A stretch of DNA of 17,968 bases from Euperipatoides rowelli (taxonomy: Eukaryota > Onychophora > Udeonychophora > Euonychophora > Peripatopsidae): NCBI GenBank assembly GCA_003024985.2, contig PXIH01S0013572.1. One strand, 5' to 3'. The notes below the pieces were generated by a model. It saw only the letters and a list, made by a program, of their open reading frames with translations. It was not told the DNA's origin and made no database searches. The translations under genes were made by a program, and so were the position numbers. This document shows, piece by piece, positions 1 through 9,375 of this stretch (position 1 is its first letter; each line of letters opens with the position of its first letter).

Positions 1-840
1 AAAAATAGATTTTTTATATTTTGAGAATTGGACGAAATGACCATTAAATGTGTGTCCCCATGCGAAGAACGGGTAGTTTTACTAGTATAATATAAAGTCC
101 AGTGTTTGACAACTTCATCTGCAATAGACCTAAAGTTATAATGAGCTTAAAAAAGTCTATTGTATTACTAATTTAATCCAATCCAATTAAATAGCTGAAT
201 CTATTTTGACCACACAAGTCTGGTCCAAATAGCAAGATATAGGGCTTGACTTGAGGATAAGGGAGGTTGCAGTATGTTATAAGGAGTGTAATAGAGACTA
301 AGAATGCATAACAAGTAGGTTTGTTGGAGTCTAACCATAATTGTATTCAAAGTATTTAAACTAACAGATAAAATTTAAATATGGCCATAGAAATTTCTCA
401 AGCTGCAGCAGAACTAATTAACTTAAAAAAGGTGCTATCATAGTTGGTAAGAAGGAAGTTTTGTTCCACATTCTGACATTCTGTTTCTGACACTGAATAT
501 TTTAGTTATTTGGATCTCATTCTTTTTTTTAAAAGGCTCCCTAACCTTATCCTTTCCCTGACCTTATTGATACAAAGGAGCACTAACCTTAACTCCAACC
601 GGAAACTAAGTGTGAAATGACAGAAAATGGAACACCCCAGGAGGAATATCTCTTACATTCTTCAAGGTAGATAGTCCAAAGAAAAGCTATCATGGAAAAT
701 TTAAATACAATTTTGCACATTTGGATGAATGTTGATTTTTCTAATTCCAAGCATGATAATTATTTTTTATGTATGCATAATATTCGGATATACAGAAAAT
801 AAGAAATGTTTTTTTTTTTTTTTAATTACCAATATGCTGG
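1..840. other. AT-rich DNA without a recognisable gene
   Basis: No open frame of useful length and no protein similarity that I recognise on either strand. The stretch holds only homopolymer runs (T-rich at about 521-530 and 809-823) and ordinary AT-rich sequence. A single AACCGGAA-like motif near 597 resembles the motif array at 12221-12660, but one copy in isolation is weak. The stretch ends where the repeat array starts, near 841. Confidence 0.6.
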
Positions 841-1706
841 AAAATTGATCTTCAGCACATTAAAAGTTAACAAGTATTAGAAAATTCGTCATTCTGGAGG
901 TGAGAAAAAGGAAACATTTGAGGAAGGAGTCCTATGGAATTATATTTATAATACACAAATACATAACACTCCTCACCTGCAACGTTCCGAAGTTGGTGTT
1001 TTTACATTAAAGTTGTAACCATCACATAACGATAGTTTATTATGCATACCTTGAGTGAAGGTACTAAGGTTGAAAGCAAAAATATTAACTTTAGCCCCTT
1101 CACTCGTAACCAACAAAATCTACAGAATCCAATATTTAACACTTTTTTTTTAAAAAAATGCAGTAATGTATATAGCAACATGTTTGATAATTTTAAATTA
1201 CTCTTTAACACAATAAAAGCTACAAAAGATCAGAAAATTAGTCATTACAGGAATAGAAAAAAAGTGTGAGTGGAAGAAAAAGTAAAGCATGTATATTTAT
1301 AAAACACTAATACCATAACTCTCCCTCCCCCCCCCCTGCCCGATATAGGAGTTTCCACCAAAGTCAAAGCTGTAATGTATTTGCTTATTGGAGAGCTTAT
1401 TAAACACACCTCAAGTGAGGGTACGGCAGATGAGAACAAAAACATCAGCATTAGTACCTTTACCCATGACAAACAAAATATACAGAATCTGATATTTTAA
1501 TAATAATAATACACTTTTATAACAAAATGTTTGAGAATTTTAAAACTGATCTTCAACACAATGAAAGCTACCAGGATCAGAAAATGAATAGCCAAACACA
1601 ACAAGAATTGTGAGAGAAGGAATCATATGGTATTTATATTTATAATGTGCAAATACCATGCAATTCCTTCCCCACATACCTCCCCAATACTACAGTTTTC
1701 ACCACC
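841..1706 (+). repeat. Left arm: tandem array of ~350-bp units (L1, L2, partial L3)
   Basis: Three successive units can be aligned by eye: L1 about 841-1188, L2 about 1189-1538, L3 about 1539-1706 (truncated). Shared landmarks, in order, are an A/T-rich opening with 'aacacaat(g/a)aaagct', 'gatcagaaaat', a central 'atatttataa' core inside an imperfect palindrome, 'aacactcc/aactctcc/aattcc', then 'acctcaagtgagggtac' (L1: 'accttgagtgaaggtac'), 'aaaat(c/a)tacagaatc', and 'aa(c/a)atgtttga'. L3 stops where the Gypsy pol remnant begins. The same units occur inverted at 11711-12222. Short open frames across the array look like chance: they have no domain and differ between units. Confidence 0.8.
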
Positions 1707-1707
1707 C

Positions 1708-1831
1708 GTCTTATTAAAGAATTCCTTTAACTGTTTGGATAAGGTAAATGACATTGGCCAGCTTGTGGTTGTAAATCTATAGACTTGTGACAATAGGGTA
1801 TGTTTCCTAGTTTCTTGGACAATTTCTTTGA
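1708..1831 (-). pseudogene. Ty3/Gypsy integrase N-terminal fragment
   Basis: Reading the minus strand from about 1831 downward gives a short peptide with 'LLSQVYRFT' and 'WPMSF', then 'LKEFFNK'. This matches the conserved stretch between the RNase H domain and the integrase zinc-binding domain of Ty3/Gypsy Pol (…V…V…G WP…FF…). Integrase function is strand transfer of the cDNA into the genome; here neither the HHCC nor the DDE core is present. The fragment stops at the inner edge of the left repeat arm (about 1706), so the rest of integrase and the 3' LTR are missing. Its upstream side is the palindrome at 1790-1866. It is a dead fragment of the same element as the RT and protease remnants at 1940-3640. 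Confidence 0.7.
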
Positions 1832-1866
1832 AATTGTCCAAGAAACTAGGAAACATACCCTATTGT
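1790..1866. repeat. Perfect palindrome: 36-bp arms, 5-bp spacer, inside Gypsy pol
   Basis: The arm at 1790-1825 is the exact reverse complement of 1831-1866, with spacer 'ctttg' at 1826-1830. In the minus-strand (coding) sense, the arm continuing into recognisable Pol sequence is 1825-1790; the other arm is an inverted copy lying upstream of it. See the findings for the shared pattern with the palindromes at 3293-3379 and 9663-9785. Confidence 0.95.
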
Positions 1867-1939
1867 TATGGAAAAGAATCCATTGCTACTAACATGAAAA
1901 TGTAACAAGCATTTCTTCTTGATCCCGTTTTTCTTTGTT

Positions 1940-2330
1940 AGTGGTTGGGTAAATGGGAAAGGGCATCTGCATTGGCATGCTCCTTAGATTTTCTAAAGAT
2001 GAAGTTGTAATCATAAACCTGTAGTACCACTGTCCAGTGTTGTAGGTCCACTGTAGCTCAGGCAGGGACTGCAGAATATTCTCCAAATATTCTGATAAGA
2101 GGATTGAGATCTGTGATCAGTGAAAGTGATTTGCCATATACTGAAAATATTAATAAAATGTTTTAAGTCCAAAAATTATATTAAGTGCTTCTTCTTTATC
2201 TATCTGCACATATTTTTGCTCTGTTTTGGATAGGGTACATGAAGCATAAGCAATTGGTCTATCGGAGACATAAAAAAAATTGTGATATTACTGCTCCCAA
2301 ACCGTATGATGAAGAATTTCAAGCTAATGA
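1940..2330 (-). pseudogene. Ty3/Gypsy RNase H domain remnant
   Basis: On the minus strand, 'SSSYGLGAVIS' at about 2315-2283 matches the first RNase H motif of Ty3/Gypsy Pol (usually CDAS…GLGAVL). It is followed, with frame changes, by sequence resembling 'PIAYAS…LSKTEQKY', 'IDKEEAL', 'FGLK', 'TDHR', and finally 'HANADALSHLP' near 1985-1945, the usual RNase H end. RNase H removes the RNA strand during reverse transcription. The first catalytic Asp codon is AAT (Asn, at 2316-2318) and the Cys before it is a TGA stop (2319-2321). Several frameshifts are also needed to follow the domain, so it is inactive. It lies directly downstream, in coding sense, of the RT remnant. Confidence 0.8.
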
Positions 2331-2405
2331 TATAGGTAGATTTAACTTAAATGGTGTTGAAACATTTGGGAGACTACTAGATCTTGACTTTTTTAAACAT
2401 TTTGT

Positions 2406-3353
2406 CTAGTTGGTCATTCCAATACCATTTCTGGTTCTTTTCCAAGTGTTACATAGAAATTTCCTGTAGTAACTGGCTAAGCCTAAAATGAATGCAGTTG
2501 TGCTACATCTTTCGAGGATTGCATCTAAAATTCCTGTCAGTTTATCTGGAGCTGGATGTAGCCATTCACCACCAATAATGTGACCTAGATATTCAACTTC
2601 TTTCATAAAAAAATATATTTGTTCTTTTTTAGATGAATACCTACCTATTTCAATTTTTCAAATAATAATTCCAGGTTTTTAAAATGTTCATCTAAAGTGT
2701 TTCCTGAACATAAAATGATGATGTGTAGATTTGATTCATGGTTTTCTGAAAAATAGCAGGTGAAAATGCTACTCCAAACCTAGTCTATTGACTTCAAAAA
2801 GTCCTAGATGGATATTAATAGCAATCTACTTTTTGATTCTTTGTGCATCTTCATCAGATCTAGTTTTAAAAATATGGCACCATTTTTTATTTGAGCAATC
2901 ACCTCTTCTATTTTGGGTAAAGGATAATTTTCCACCTTAAGATTTGGATTCAACCCCACATTGTAGTCACCACATAACCTGCATATCAGGTTTAACTATT
3001 AGAATAATAGGGGTTGTCCATTCTGAAATGGTGACTGGGGTCAGAATACCTTGTTCCTGTAGTTTTGCTATTTCTTTATCAACTTGAGGTTTAAGAGCAA
3101 AGGGAACTGGACGTGCCTTAAAAAATTTTGGAATAAAATTTTCCTTCAAAGACATTTGAGCTTCTATTCCAACTATTTCTCCTAGGCTTTCATCAAATAA
3201 TGAGGAAAATTTATTTAATACAGCTGCATGCAATCTAGGGTTTTCAACTGGCTTATTTTTGTCTATTATTGTATTACATCTCATTTGTGCACTAAATAAA
3301 TTTAATATTCCTAATGAGTTGATCCAGTTTCTTCCAAGAAGAAACTGGATCAA
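2406..3353 (-). pseudogene. Ty3/Gypsy reverse transcriptase remnant
   Basis: Minus-strand reading starts with 'LLGRNWI' (the protease-to-RT junction; pieces of the arm at 3339-3379), runs through 'LNKFSSLFDESLGE', 'FKARPVPFALK', 'VDKEIAKLQEQGI' and 'SEWTTPI', all standard finger-domain signatures of Ty3/Gypsy RT, in one open frame down to about 2967. After a frameshift come 'CGDYN', 'YPLPKIEE' and 'FLKLDL' (motif A Asp at 2858-2860, retained), 'LGLFE', and the thumb/connection motifs 'VEYLGHIIGG', 'LHPAPDK' and 'SYYRKFL' (2600-2450). The catalytic YxDD block is missing: sequence resumes just after it at about 2728. With stops as well, this copy cannot make active RT. It belongs to the same element as the protease at 3440-3640 and the gag at 10540-11179. 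Confidence 0.9.
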
Positions 3354-3379
3354 CTCATTAGGAATATTAAATTTATTTA
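3293..3379. repeat. Perfect palindrome: 41-bp arms, 5-bp spacer, at the Gypsy protease/RT junction
   Basis: 3293-3333 is the exact reverse complement of 3339-3379, spacer 'ccaag' at 3334-3338. In minus-strand coding sense the arm 3333-3293 continues into the RT frame ('NSLGILNLF'). The other arm, 3379-3339, takes the place of the roughly ten residues that normally separate the end of protease from the LLGRxWI motif. Confidence 0.95.
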
Positions 3380-3439
3380 ATATAAATTGTTAAATGTCTT
3401 ATTTTGAATGCCTAATGCTACAAATATTTTTCCCAAAAC

Positions 3440-3640
3440 ATATATGGATTGACTAACTTAGAATAAGTGGATAAACGAACATCAGAGCTTAACAATTTAC
3501 TCTTAGGAAATTTTCTATTAAACACAGTTACATGGATGATGGAAAGTGCTGCACCGTTATCCAATTCCATGGACAACATTTTTCCATTCACTGTTAAATT
3601 TAATTTAAAATGCTTAACTGTCGCATCAGCACTCCATTTA
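3440..3640 (-). pseudogene. Ty3/Gypsy aspartic protease remnant
   Basis: Minus-strand translation reads 'LTVNGKMLSMELDNGAALS' at about 3601-3545, followed by 'VFNRKFPKSKL', 'VRLSTYS' and 'VNPYM'. This is the retroviral-type aspartic protease of Ty3/Gypsy elements, which cleaves Gag-Pol. The active-site triplet, normally D-T/S-G, reads D-N-G here (Asp codon 3559-3561), so catalysis is doubtful. The flap and C-terminal part run into the palindrome at 3293-3379. Upstream in coding sense (3640-3800) the frame is broken and I cannot recognise the Gag C-terminus. Confidence 0.8.
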
Positions 3641-3659
3641 AAATAAAATGTGGATGGGT

Positions 3660-4429
3660 TACAGTTTTCCTAGATGTTTCTAAATCCTTATTAAATAACT
3701 TTATTTGTTTTCTTATCAGCTGATTTCTAGCTGTATCTATTTTCCACTTTTGTTTTCTCATGAGTATGTGTGAACTCTCCGAGATCCCTAAAAATTATGG
3801 ATTTTTTCACATCGTGATTATTTTATACTATAGAATGGCAACTTTTTTTAAATAACTATTTTTTCACAATTAAAATATTGGAATCTTTAAATTTGCATGC
3901 CTTAGATTTATTTATTTACAAGCATTTATTAAAACTAGCCTATTACAGAATAATAGGTCACAAACACAAATATAAAGGTAAAAAAAAATCTATAAAAAAA
4001 CCTTATTTACAAAAGTATTAGATAAAAGAACAATAAAAGTAATAATTAAATTTTACTTTCAATTGCTACAATGCACTGTTGTTTAAATAAAATATTATGA
4101 AATTCAACAAATGAAGAAATATTCCATTGGTTACATACTGTAGTTCAGCAGATCTTAATATAGTATAGGATTGTATAAGTAGTAATTTGTTCTAAAAAAA
4201 TAGGATATAAAATAAATCTGCAAAACTTAATGATCTTTTAAGGATTATTATATTAATATTTAATAAAATAGAACTGTTATTTGAGATTGAATAATCTTAT
4301 AGAATAACATTATGTCGAACATAATTTTATGTTTAGATAGAGTTTACTTTGAAACATAAATATTTCAATAAACGATATTGAATAGTCAATATTTTTTAGT
4401 ATGGCTTTTTAAACATCCATTCCAGATTA
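3660..4429. other. AT-rich filler between Gypsy protease and the hAT MITE
   Basis: No gene is recognisable. The part nearest the protease may be degraded Gypsy gag/pol linker. A 'tttatttattta' run at about 3908-3919, if read on the minus strand, could be the tail of a non-LTR retrotransposon 3' end, but no protein signature supports it. The remainder is low-complexity AT. Confidence 0.45.
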
Positions 4430-4437
4430 CTGTAGAG

Positions 4438-4770
4438 CAGGCGTGCTCACTCTTTAAGAGTATAAGAGCTACTTATCATTTTTCTAATTTCTTGCGATCG
4501 ACCTCAACAAAAAAACTGAACAAAAAATGGTGGTCAAACATATTAAAAAATGGCGGTCAAACATACTCGCACCTAGCGGAAGCATGGGATTACAAACTTT
4601 GCATACGCATTTATGAACATTTTAAGTTTCAAAATCTGATTTTTAGGGGAATATCAATATTTTAGCATGTTTGATGAAGGGATGAAATCAAGCCGATATT
4701 TCTGAGGTTTTTTTCTGGCTTTGAAGATCGACTGAAATTTTCCAAAAGATCGACCGGTTGAGCAGGCCTG
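4438..4770. mobile_element. Non-autonomous hAT-type DNA transposon (MITE), 333 bp
   Basis: The element begins with CAGGCGTGCTCA at 4438-4449 and ends with TGAGCAGGCCTG at 4759-4770, terminal inverted repeats matching at 11 of 12 positions. It is flanked by identical 8-bp sequences 'ctgtagag' at 4430-4437 and 4771-4778. An 8-bp target-site duplication and CAGG…-type termini are characteristic of the hAT superfamily. Subterminal 'gatcgacc' motifs occur at both ends (about 4496 and 4749). There is no transposase, so it must have been moved in trans. The open frame crossing its left edge starts outside the element and is chance. An internal 23-bp tandem duplication lies at 4522-4567. Confidence 0.9.
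4522..4567 (+). repeat. 23-bp tandem duplication inside the hAT MITE
   Basis: Two adjacent copies, 4522-4544 and 4545-4567, share 'aaaaaatgg(t/c)ggtcaaacata(t/c)t' and differ at two positions. It probably arose within this family and could be used to tell subfamilies apart. Confidence 0.85.
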
Positions 4771-4778
4771 CTGTAGAG

Positions 4779-5129
4779 AATTCTACTTTTGGTCTTAATA
4801 ATTGGTTAAACAAATAAATAAGGCAATTTATTGAGTAAATTTCACTAGTAATGCTTTTTAGAAATCTCAAAAGTTATTGTTGCAGCCAGTGGTCATTTAT
4901 TTGTACTTAAATTTATGTGCAAACTGTTAATCTACTAATCTTTTATTATATAATGGAATGAACTTTTAATTAACGTCAATAATTTCTACTAGATGTCAAT
5001 AGTTTTTTTTTTGTTCTCCCTTATCCATCCGTGTTTTTAGTTGTTGTTTTGTAATGAAGTTTTTGAGGTAGCCATTAAAGGACGTCTGTGATGTTTCATC
5101 CTGAAAACCACATATTGTGTATTGTATTT
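4779..5129. other. AT-rich DNA, no gene recognised
   Basis: Plain AT-rich sequence between the MITE target duplication and the duplicated segment that begins near 5130. No coding signature on either strand; possibly host or decayed LTR sequence. Confidence 0.5.
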
Positions 5130-5218
5130 TGTTTTATTATGGTAATTATATATATCTACATACGATGTTTTACATGGGGATAATCATTTGCTTATCCCCA
5201 TGTAAAACATTGATCCAA
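5130..5218 (+). repeat. Left copy of an ~88-bp direct repeat flanking the BEL body
   Basis: Shares 'attgtattttgttttattat', then 'ggtaattat', 'tatatctacat' and 'ataatcatttgcttatcccc' followed by 'atgtaaaac' with 10347-10434, in the same orientation. This copy carries an extra piece, the inverted arm at 5165-5183, that the right copy lacks. It could be what remains of the 5' LTR of the BEL/Pao element, or a segment of interrupted host element duplicated at insertion. Homology stops a few bases after the palindrome. Confidence 0.75.
5165..5210. repeat. Perfect palindrome: 19-bp arms, 8-bp spacer
   Basis: 5165-5183 is the exact reverse complement of 5192-5210; the spacer is 'tcatttgc'. The right-hand relative of this sequence (10347-10434) has only the downstream arm, so the upstream arm is the newly added inverted copy. 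Confidence 0.95.
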
Positions 5219-6184
5219 CGGGGAGGATTCCAATCACTCTAATTACTAGGCATGCGGAAAATGATTGGGCATGGAATCGCCACATGTTTGTTAAAAATCA
5301 TGGGGTAATGATACTGCAGATGGTTTATTGTGTGGTGCTGATGTGTAAGTCATTACAATTAATGTTTTCACTGCGATTTGAACATTTGAAATAATTCATG
5401 TATTTCAAATAGTTCTACTTTCCTGGACTATCTGAAGAGTCAAAATTCTATAAAAATTGACATCTGTGTTAAAAGTAAAAGAGGATGAATTGACTTATTA
5501 ACAAATCAACCGTGTTTTTGTTTATTGTGATTGCAATAGTGAAACATTTATTGGTGATAGTTGCTGCTCAATGTTATCAGGTGCTAACAATGTTATTTGA
5601 TCCAAGACATAATCTGAGAATCACGTGAGCACTTCTAAAAATGTGTGACGTAGTTCAATTGTTCTACATTTATTTTGTGTACTGTACAGAAATTAATTAT
5701 AAATTGCGATTAATGTAATTTCATTTGTTGGGAGTTAATTCCATTATGTTTTTTTTTGTGAGTTATTGTGCATAATTTGAATTAATCTGTTTGTTGGGAG
5801 TTGCTAAATGTCGCTAATAGGTCCACTTATGTATTCAATATCGTGATTTATTAGTATTGTTATTCGTCATGTTTAATAAGTCAGGATAGTTCTTGTAATT
5901 GTAATGAAAGGCACAACTACTTCATTCAATTAGGCTAGATAAACATCCTGATTGTGCATCAATTCCACTCCACTGTTTGCAATTCTAATGATGTTGAGTC
6001 ATAGAATCACTAAAAACAAAACGTGTTCTAAAGTCTAAATTAACCAATCTATAGGCTCTGTTGATGGGACTGTGGCACTGACAGCTATTGATTCCAAAAA
6101 ATTATCTTGAAAAGGTTGTTTATTTTGAGAGTGAATGTTGGAAATGGGTCAACACTGTGATGACCAACATAATGATACTATGAC
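5219..6184. other. Probable BEL/Pao 5' region (LTR/leader), non-coding
   Basis: This stretch precedes the BEL gag and has no clear protein. The string 'tttgttgggagtt' occurs twice, at about 5727 and 5789, about 62 bp apart; such TGTTGGGA-like strings are reminiscent of LTR starts, but I cannot pair them with a 3' LTR. No primer-binding site is identified with confidence. Between about 6070 and 6184 there may be further degraded gag leader codons. Confidence 0.4.
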
Positions 6185-7110
6185 ATGGAATTTGCTAACT
6201 TGGATGCTAAGATGCATGCTCTTAAGATCAGATTGGTAAANATTGAGGTGCCTCAGGTGGGTCATGATCATTCTAGGACTGTGGCCAGTTCAGAGATTAA
6301 GCTGCCTAGAATCGAGTTTCCATCATTTTCTGGTAGTTACGATCAGCGGCTAAGTTTTCATGACTTGTTTGAGACATCGATACAAAACAACAGTTCTCTA
6401 AGTGGGACCAGAATACCTTTACAATACCTTTACAATATCTTTTGGGCATTGTAAAGGGAGCGGCTTCATTGTTAATTCTATCTATTCCCAATACTAATAT
6501 AAATTATATGGAGGCATGGGATATTCTGGTTCAGCGGTATCAAAATATTAGGGAGATAGTCAGCACTCATTTGGTGGATACAACAAATGAATGTGTGAAG
6601 GCAATTTGTGTTCATGGTGTACCTATTGACCAGTGGGATGTCATGTTGGTCCACACCATCACAAAGCTATTAAACAATAATTCTCGAAGGGAATGGGAAC
6701 TAACATTAGAGAAAAATGAACTGCCTTCATTTTCAAAATTAACAAAGTTTTTGGATTCCCGTGTGTATGCAATTGCTGCTGCTTCATTGGTTACCAAAAC
6801 TATTTGTAATCCAAAACAACAGGCTAAATTTACATTAGTGCATCATGGTGCTATTATTGGATATTGTTCTCATTGTGGAGAACACCATGAACTGCACAAG
6901 TGGAATGTGTTCAGCAAGCTAGCGGTGAATGATCATCAGATATTGATCAAAAGTCGTCATCTGTGTTTTAACTGGTCACTTATCCAAGCATTGTAAATCT
7001 GGTAAATGTCACACGTATAATGGCTTTCACCACACATTATTGCATTTTGAGAAAATGGCCACAGCAGCTACTTCAGATTTGGGGAGTCAAACAACATTGA
7101 CAACTCAGCA
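6185..7110 (+). pseudogene. BEL/Pao gag pseudogene
   Basis: Gag packages the element RNA into particles. The plus strand encodes 'KLPRIEFPSFSGSYDQRLSF' (6300-6357), the hallmark start of the BEL/Pao Gag domain, then after a frameshift at about 6412-6433 'GIVKGAASLL', 'NYMEAWDILVQRY', 'HGVPIDQWDVMLVH', 'REWELTLEKNELPSF' and 'FLDSRVYAI', in the order seen across the family. A zinc knuckle follows with 'CSHCGEHH' (from about 6865), but its last Cys is Trp (TGG, 6901-6903). A second knuckle is split by a frameshift near 6972, after which 'GHLSKHCKSGKCH' resumes. The frameshift at 6412-6433 is a tandem 11-bp duplication. It sits directly upstream of the protease region of the same element. Confidence 0.9.
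6412..6433 (+). repeat. 11-bp tandem duplication that frameshifts BEL gag
   Basis: 'aatacctttac' occurs twice in a row, at 6412-6422 and 6423-6433. As 11 is not a multiple of three, the extra copy breaks the gag frame exactly where the recognisable protein jumps from one frame to another. Confidence 0.9.
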
Positions 7111-7610
7111 TTTCACCCAACAATGTGTTGCTAATCAGGTTTTGCTGTCGAAGCATTGGTAAATGTATTGGAGGCCGATGGTGGATAAGCAAGTTTTGGG
7201 CTTTGTTGGACTCAAACTCTCAGGCTAGTTTTGTTCCCACAAACTGTGTTCAAAAGTTGGGCCTAAGGAGATCCAAGACCAAGATTTCATTCAGTGGTGT
7301 GTCAGGGAAGTGTACCACCTCACATGGTATAGTGTCACTAAAACTAATTCAATTGTTGATCCCATGAATTCCATTGTTGTTGATGCATTGGTGTTGCCCA
7401 AAATCACCAGTCTTCAGGCCAGTACACCTATATCAGTTCATGTTTGGAGTCATCTGAAGACATTGCCACTGGCTGATGCTCATTTCCATGAACCAGGAAA
7501 TGTTGACATTCTATTGTGAGCTGATATTTATGGTGATCTTTTACAGGGGTAATTGAAGAAGACCTGCTGGCAGCCCCAAAGCTGTTGGATAATGGCGGGA
7601 AGGTTAGTCT
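7111..7610 (+). pseudogene. BEL/Pao protease (DUF1758-type) pseudogene
   Basis: Two overlapping frames carry one protein: 'ALLDSNSQASFV' (7200-7236), 'CVQKLGLRRSKT', 'ISFSGVSGKCTTSHGIVSLK' and, in the next frame, 'VDALVLPKITSL', 'HLKTLPLAD' and 'EPGNVDILL', ending with 'ADIYGDLLQG' after an in-frame TGA at 7517-7519. This is the BEL/Pao aspartic protease region, which processes the polyprotein. The catalytic block is normally DSGS; here it reads DSNS (Asp codon 7209-7211, Asn codon AAC at 7215-7217). A frameshift lies near 7350, so the copy is inactive. Confidence 0.9.
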
Positions 7611-7659
7611 AACCTGTAGAGAAGGTGTTTATTTCAAGTCATCATGTGTCATGTGACGT

Positions 7660-8560
7660 GTTAACTACATTAATCATTTTTGGGACATTGAGCAAGAGGT
7701 ACCAACCAAAATCCTGACTCACGAGGCATATCTTTGCAAATAAAATTTTAAACTTGCTCATACTTGTGACTCTGCTAGCTGCTCCACTGTACAACTAATA
7801 TTCCATGACAAAACTGAAGAACTGGGAATGTCACAGGGTACTTCCATTCACCACTTGAAGTAAGTGGAATGTTGTCTGCATGCATACCTGTACAGCAGCA
7901 GCAGTACAAAGCCCTTATGCAGAAGTATGAAGAGTTGGGTCACCTAGAATCAGATCCACTTTATGAGGAGTCTCCTCCTGCTCACCAAGTTATCTTCCCA
8001 TCATGNAGTGTACAAGGCAAGCAGCACAACAAAAACAGGGGTTGTCTTTGATGCTTCGGTTAAATTTTCTCTAGGTGTCTGCCTCAATGACAAACTTATG
8101 GTTGGGCCCAAAATTCATGGTATTTTGGCTTTGCTGCTATGGCTTGAAAGCATTTTATAGCATTGACAGCCGACATCACAAAGATGTATCGGCTGATTAA
8201 GATGTATGAACTGCATACAGACTTTCTGTGCAATGAATGGTGTAAAAACCCCCAATAATCCTATACATGACTACCGACTGCTTACGGTCACATATAGTAC
8301 ATAATCAGCACCATTTCAGGCCACTTGTTGTCTCTAACAACTGGCTGAGGATGGTCAGCACATTTGGCCATTGGCAGCTGTGAGTCTCTTGCATGACTTT
8401 TATGTAAACAATTTAATCTCTGGAACCAATTCAGAGCACGATACCCTAAAGTTGCAGGCATAATTGATACAGTTGCTTTCAAGTGGAGGTTTTCAGCTTT
8501 GCAAATGGTCATCAAATAGCACCAGTGTTGAAGACTGTTCATCCAGAGTCTAGAGATAAT
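7660..8560 (+). pseudogene. BEL/Pao reverse transcriptase pseudogene
   Basis: The thumb-to-palm order of BEL RT can be followed across frames: 'HFWDIEQEVPTK' (about 7672), 'HDKTEELG' (7804), 'QKYEELGHLESDPLYEESPP' (7920-7979), 'YKASSTTKTGVVFDAS' (8010-8057), 'LNDKLMVGPKI', 'ALTADITKMYRLIKMY' (8160-8207; motif A Asp codon 8172-8174 retained), 'QLAEDGQH', 'DFYVNNLISG' (8395-8424) and 'LLSSGGFQLCKWSSNS' (8474-8521). RT copies the element RNA into DNA. The YVDD catalytic motif has become YVNN: both aspartates changed to Asn (codons 8407-8409 and 8410-8412). Multiple frameshifts and stops are present. An N at about 8006 adds some uncertainty. Confidence 0.92.
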
Positions 8561-9375
8561 TCCATTCCTCTATGCATTTGCACTGATCATGAAGTCAGAG
8601 CTCTAGGAATATACCGGCATCATGGTTCTGATACATAGTATTGTCACCAAACGTGCATTGCTCTTTGAATTGACTAAATTGTATGACCCAATGGGCTGGC
8701 TCTCGCCCTCTACAATTCAAGCAAAACTGTTGTTTCAAACATTATGAAGATCAAGAAAAGTGGGTAAATACTGTTTAGACCTTCCTAACACTGAGAAAAT
8801 TGGGATTCCTTGTTGTGTCACCATACCAGACTCAACCGGAAAACTGCATGCTTTTTGTGACACCTCAGAACTGCCTATGCTGTAGTCATGTATTGGTGAG
8901 CAACTACACCTGAAGGTTGCATCAAAATATCATTGGTAGCATCTAAAATCAAGGTTGCACAACTGAAGAAGCAGACACTCTCAAGGCTTGAACTTTATGG
9001 TGCACTATTATTATCACGTCTATTGAAGCAGATTCTTGCAACATTAAACCTAACCAATATTACCATTTATGCATACATGGACTCCACTGTAGTTTTGGCT
9101 TAAGTGTCTTCTCCACCGTCTATATGGAAGACTTTTGTAGTTAACAAGGTCAGCGAGATTCAATCGGCATTTCCACAATCACATTGGCATCATGTTGGCA
9201 CTCTGGACAATTCTGCTGATTGTGCAGCAAATGGTATTTCTCCACATTTCTCCTGTCTCACAAGTTGTGGTGGAATGGTTCTCCATTCTTGCATGACTCT
9301 AGCATTTCTATCGGGAGAAATCATCTGAGCTATGAATCTGACCTGGTGAAATTGGAATAAAAAAGGTCAGTGGCT
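8561..9375 (+). pseudogene. BEL/Pao RNase H region pseudogene
   Basis: In scattered frames: 'ALFELTKLYDPMGWLSPST' (about 8659-8715), 'LHAFCDTSE' (8847-8873; the Asp is the usual first RNase H acidic residue), 'KQTLSRLELYGALLLSRLLK' (8969-9028), 'MDSTVVLA' (9077-9100), 'SSPPSIWKTFVVNKVSEIQS' (9107-9166) and 'DNSADCAANGISP' (9208-9246). These are in the standard BEL/Pao order after RT. The domain degrades the RNA template during cDNA synthesis. Frames change at least three times and a TAA (9102-9104) interrupts the 'LAWLSSPP'-type motif, so the copy is dead. Confidence 0.88.

Noticed and set aside
1002-1472. Short open frames on both strands in the left repeat array
   Set aside because: They are not conserved between units of the same array, so they are not coding.
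3908-4320. Possible minus-strand LINE 3' end with an AAATAAATAAA tail
   Set aside because: Only a simple-repeat run supports it; no protein signature found.
4378-4665. 95-residue open frame on the plus strand
   Set aside because: It starts outside and ends inside the hAT MITE, begins with TTG and has no domain; chance frame.
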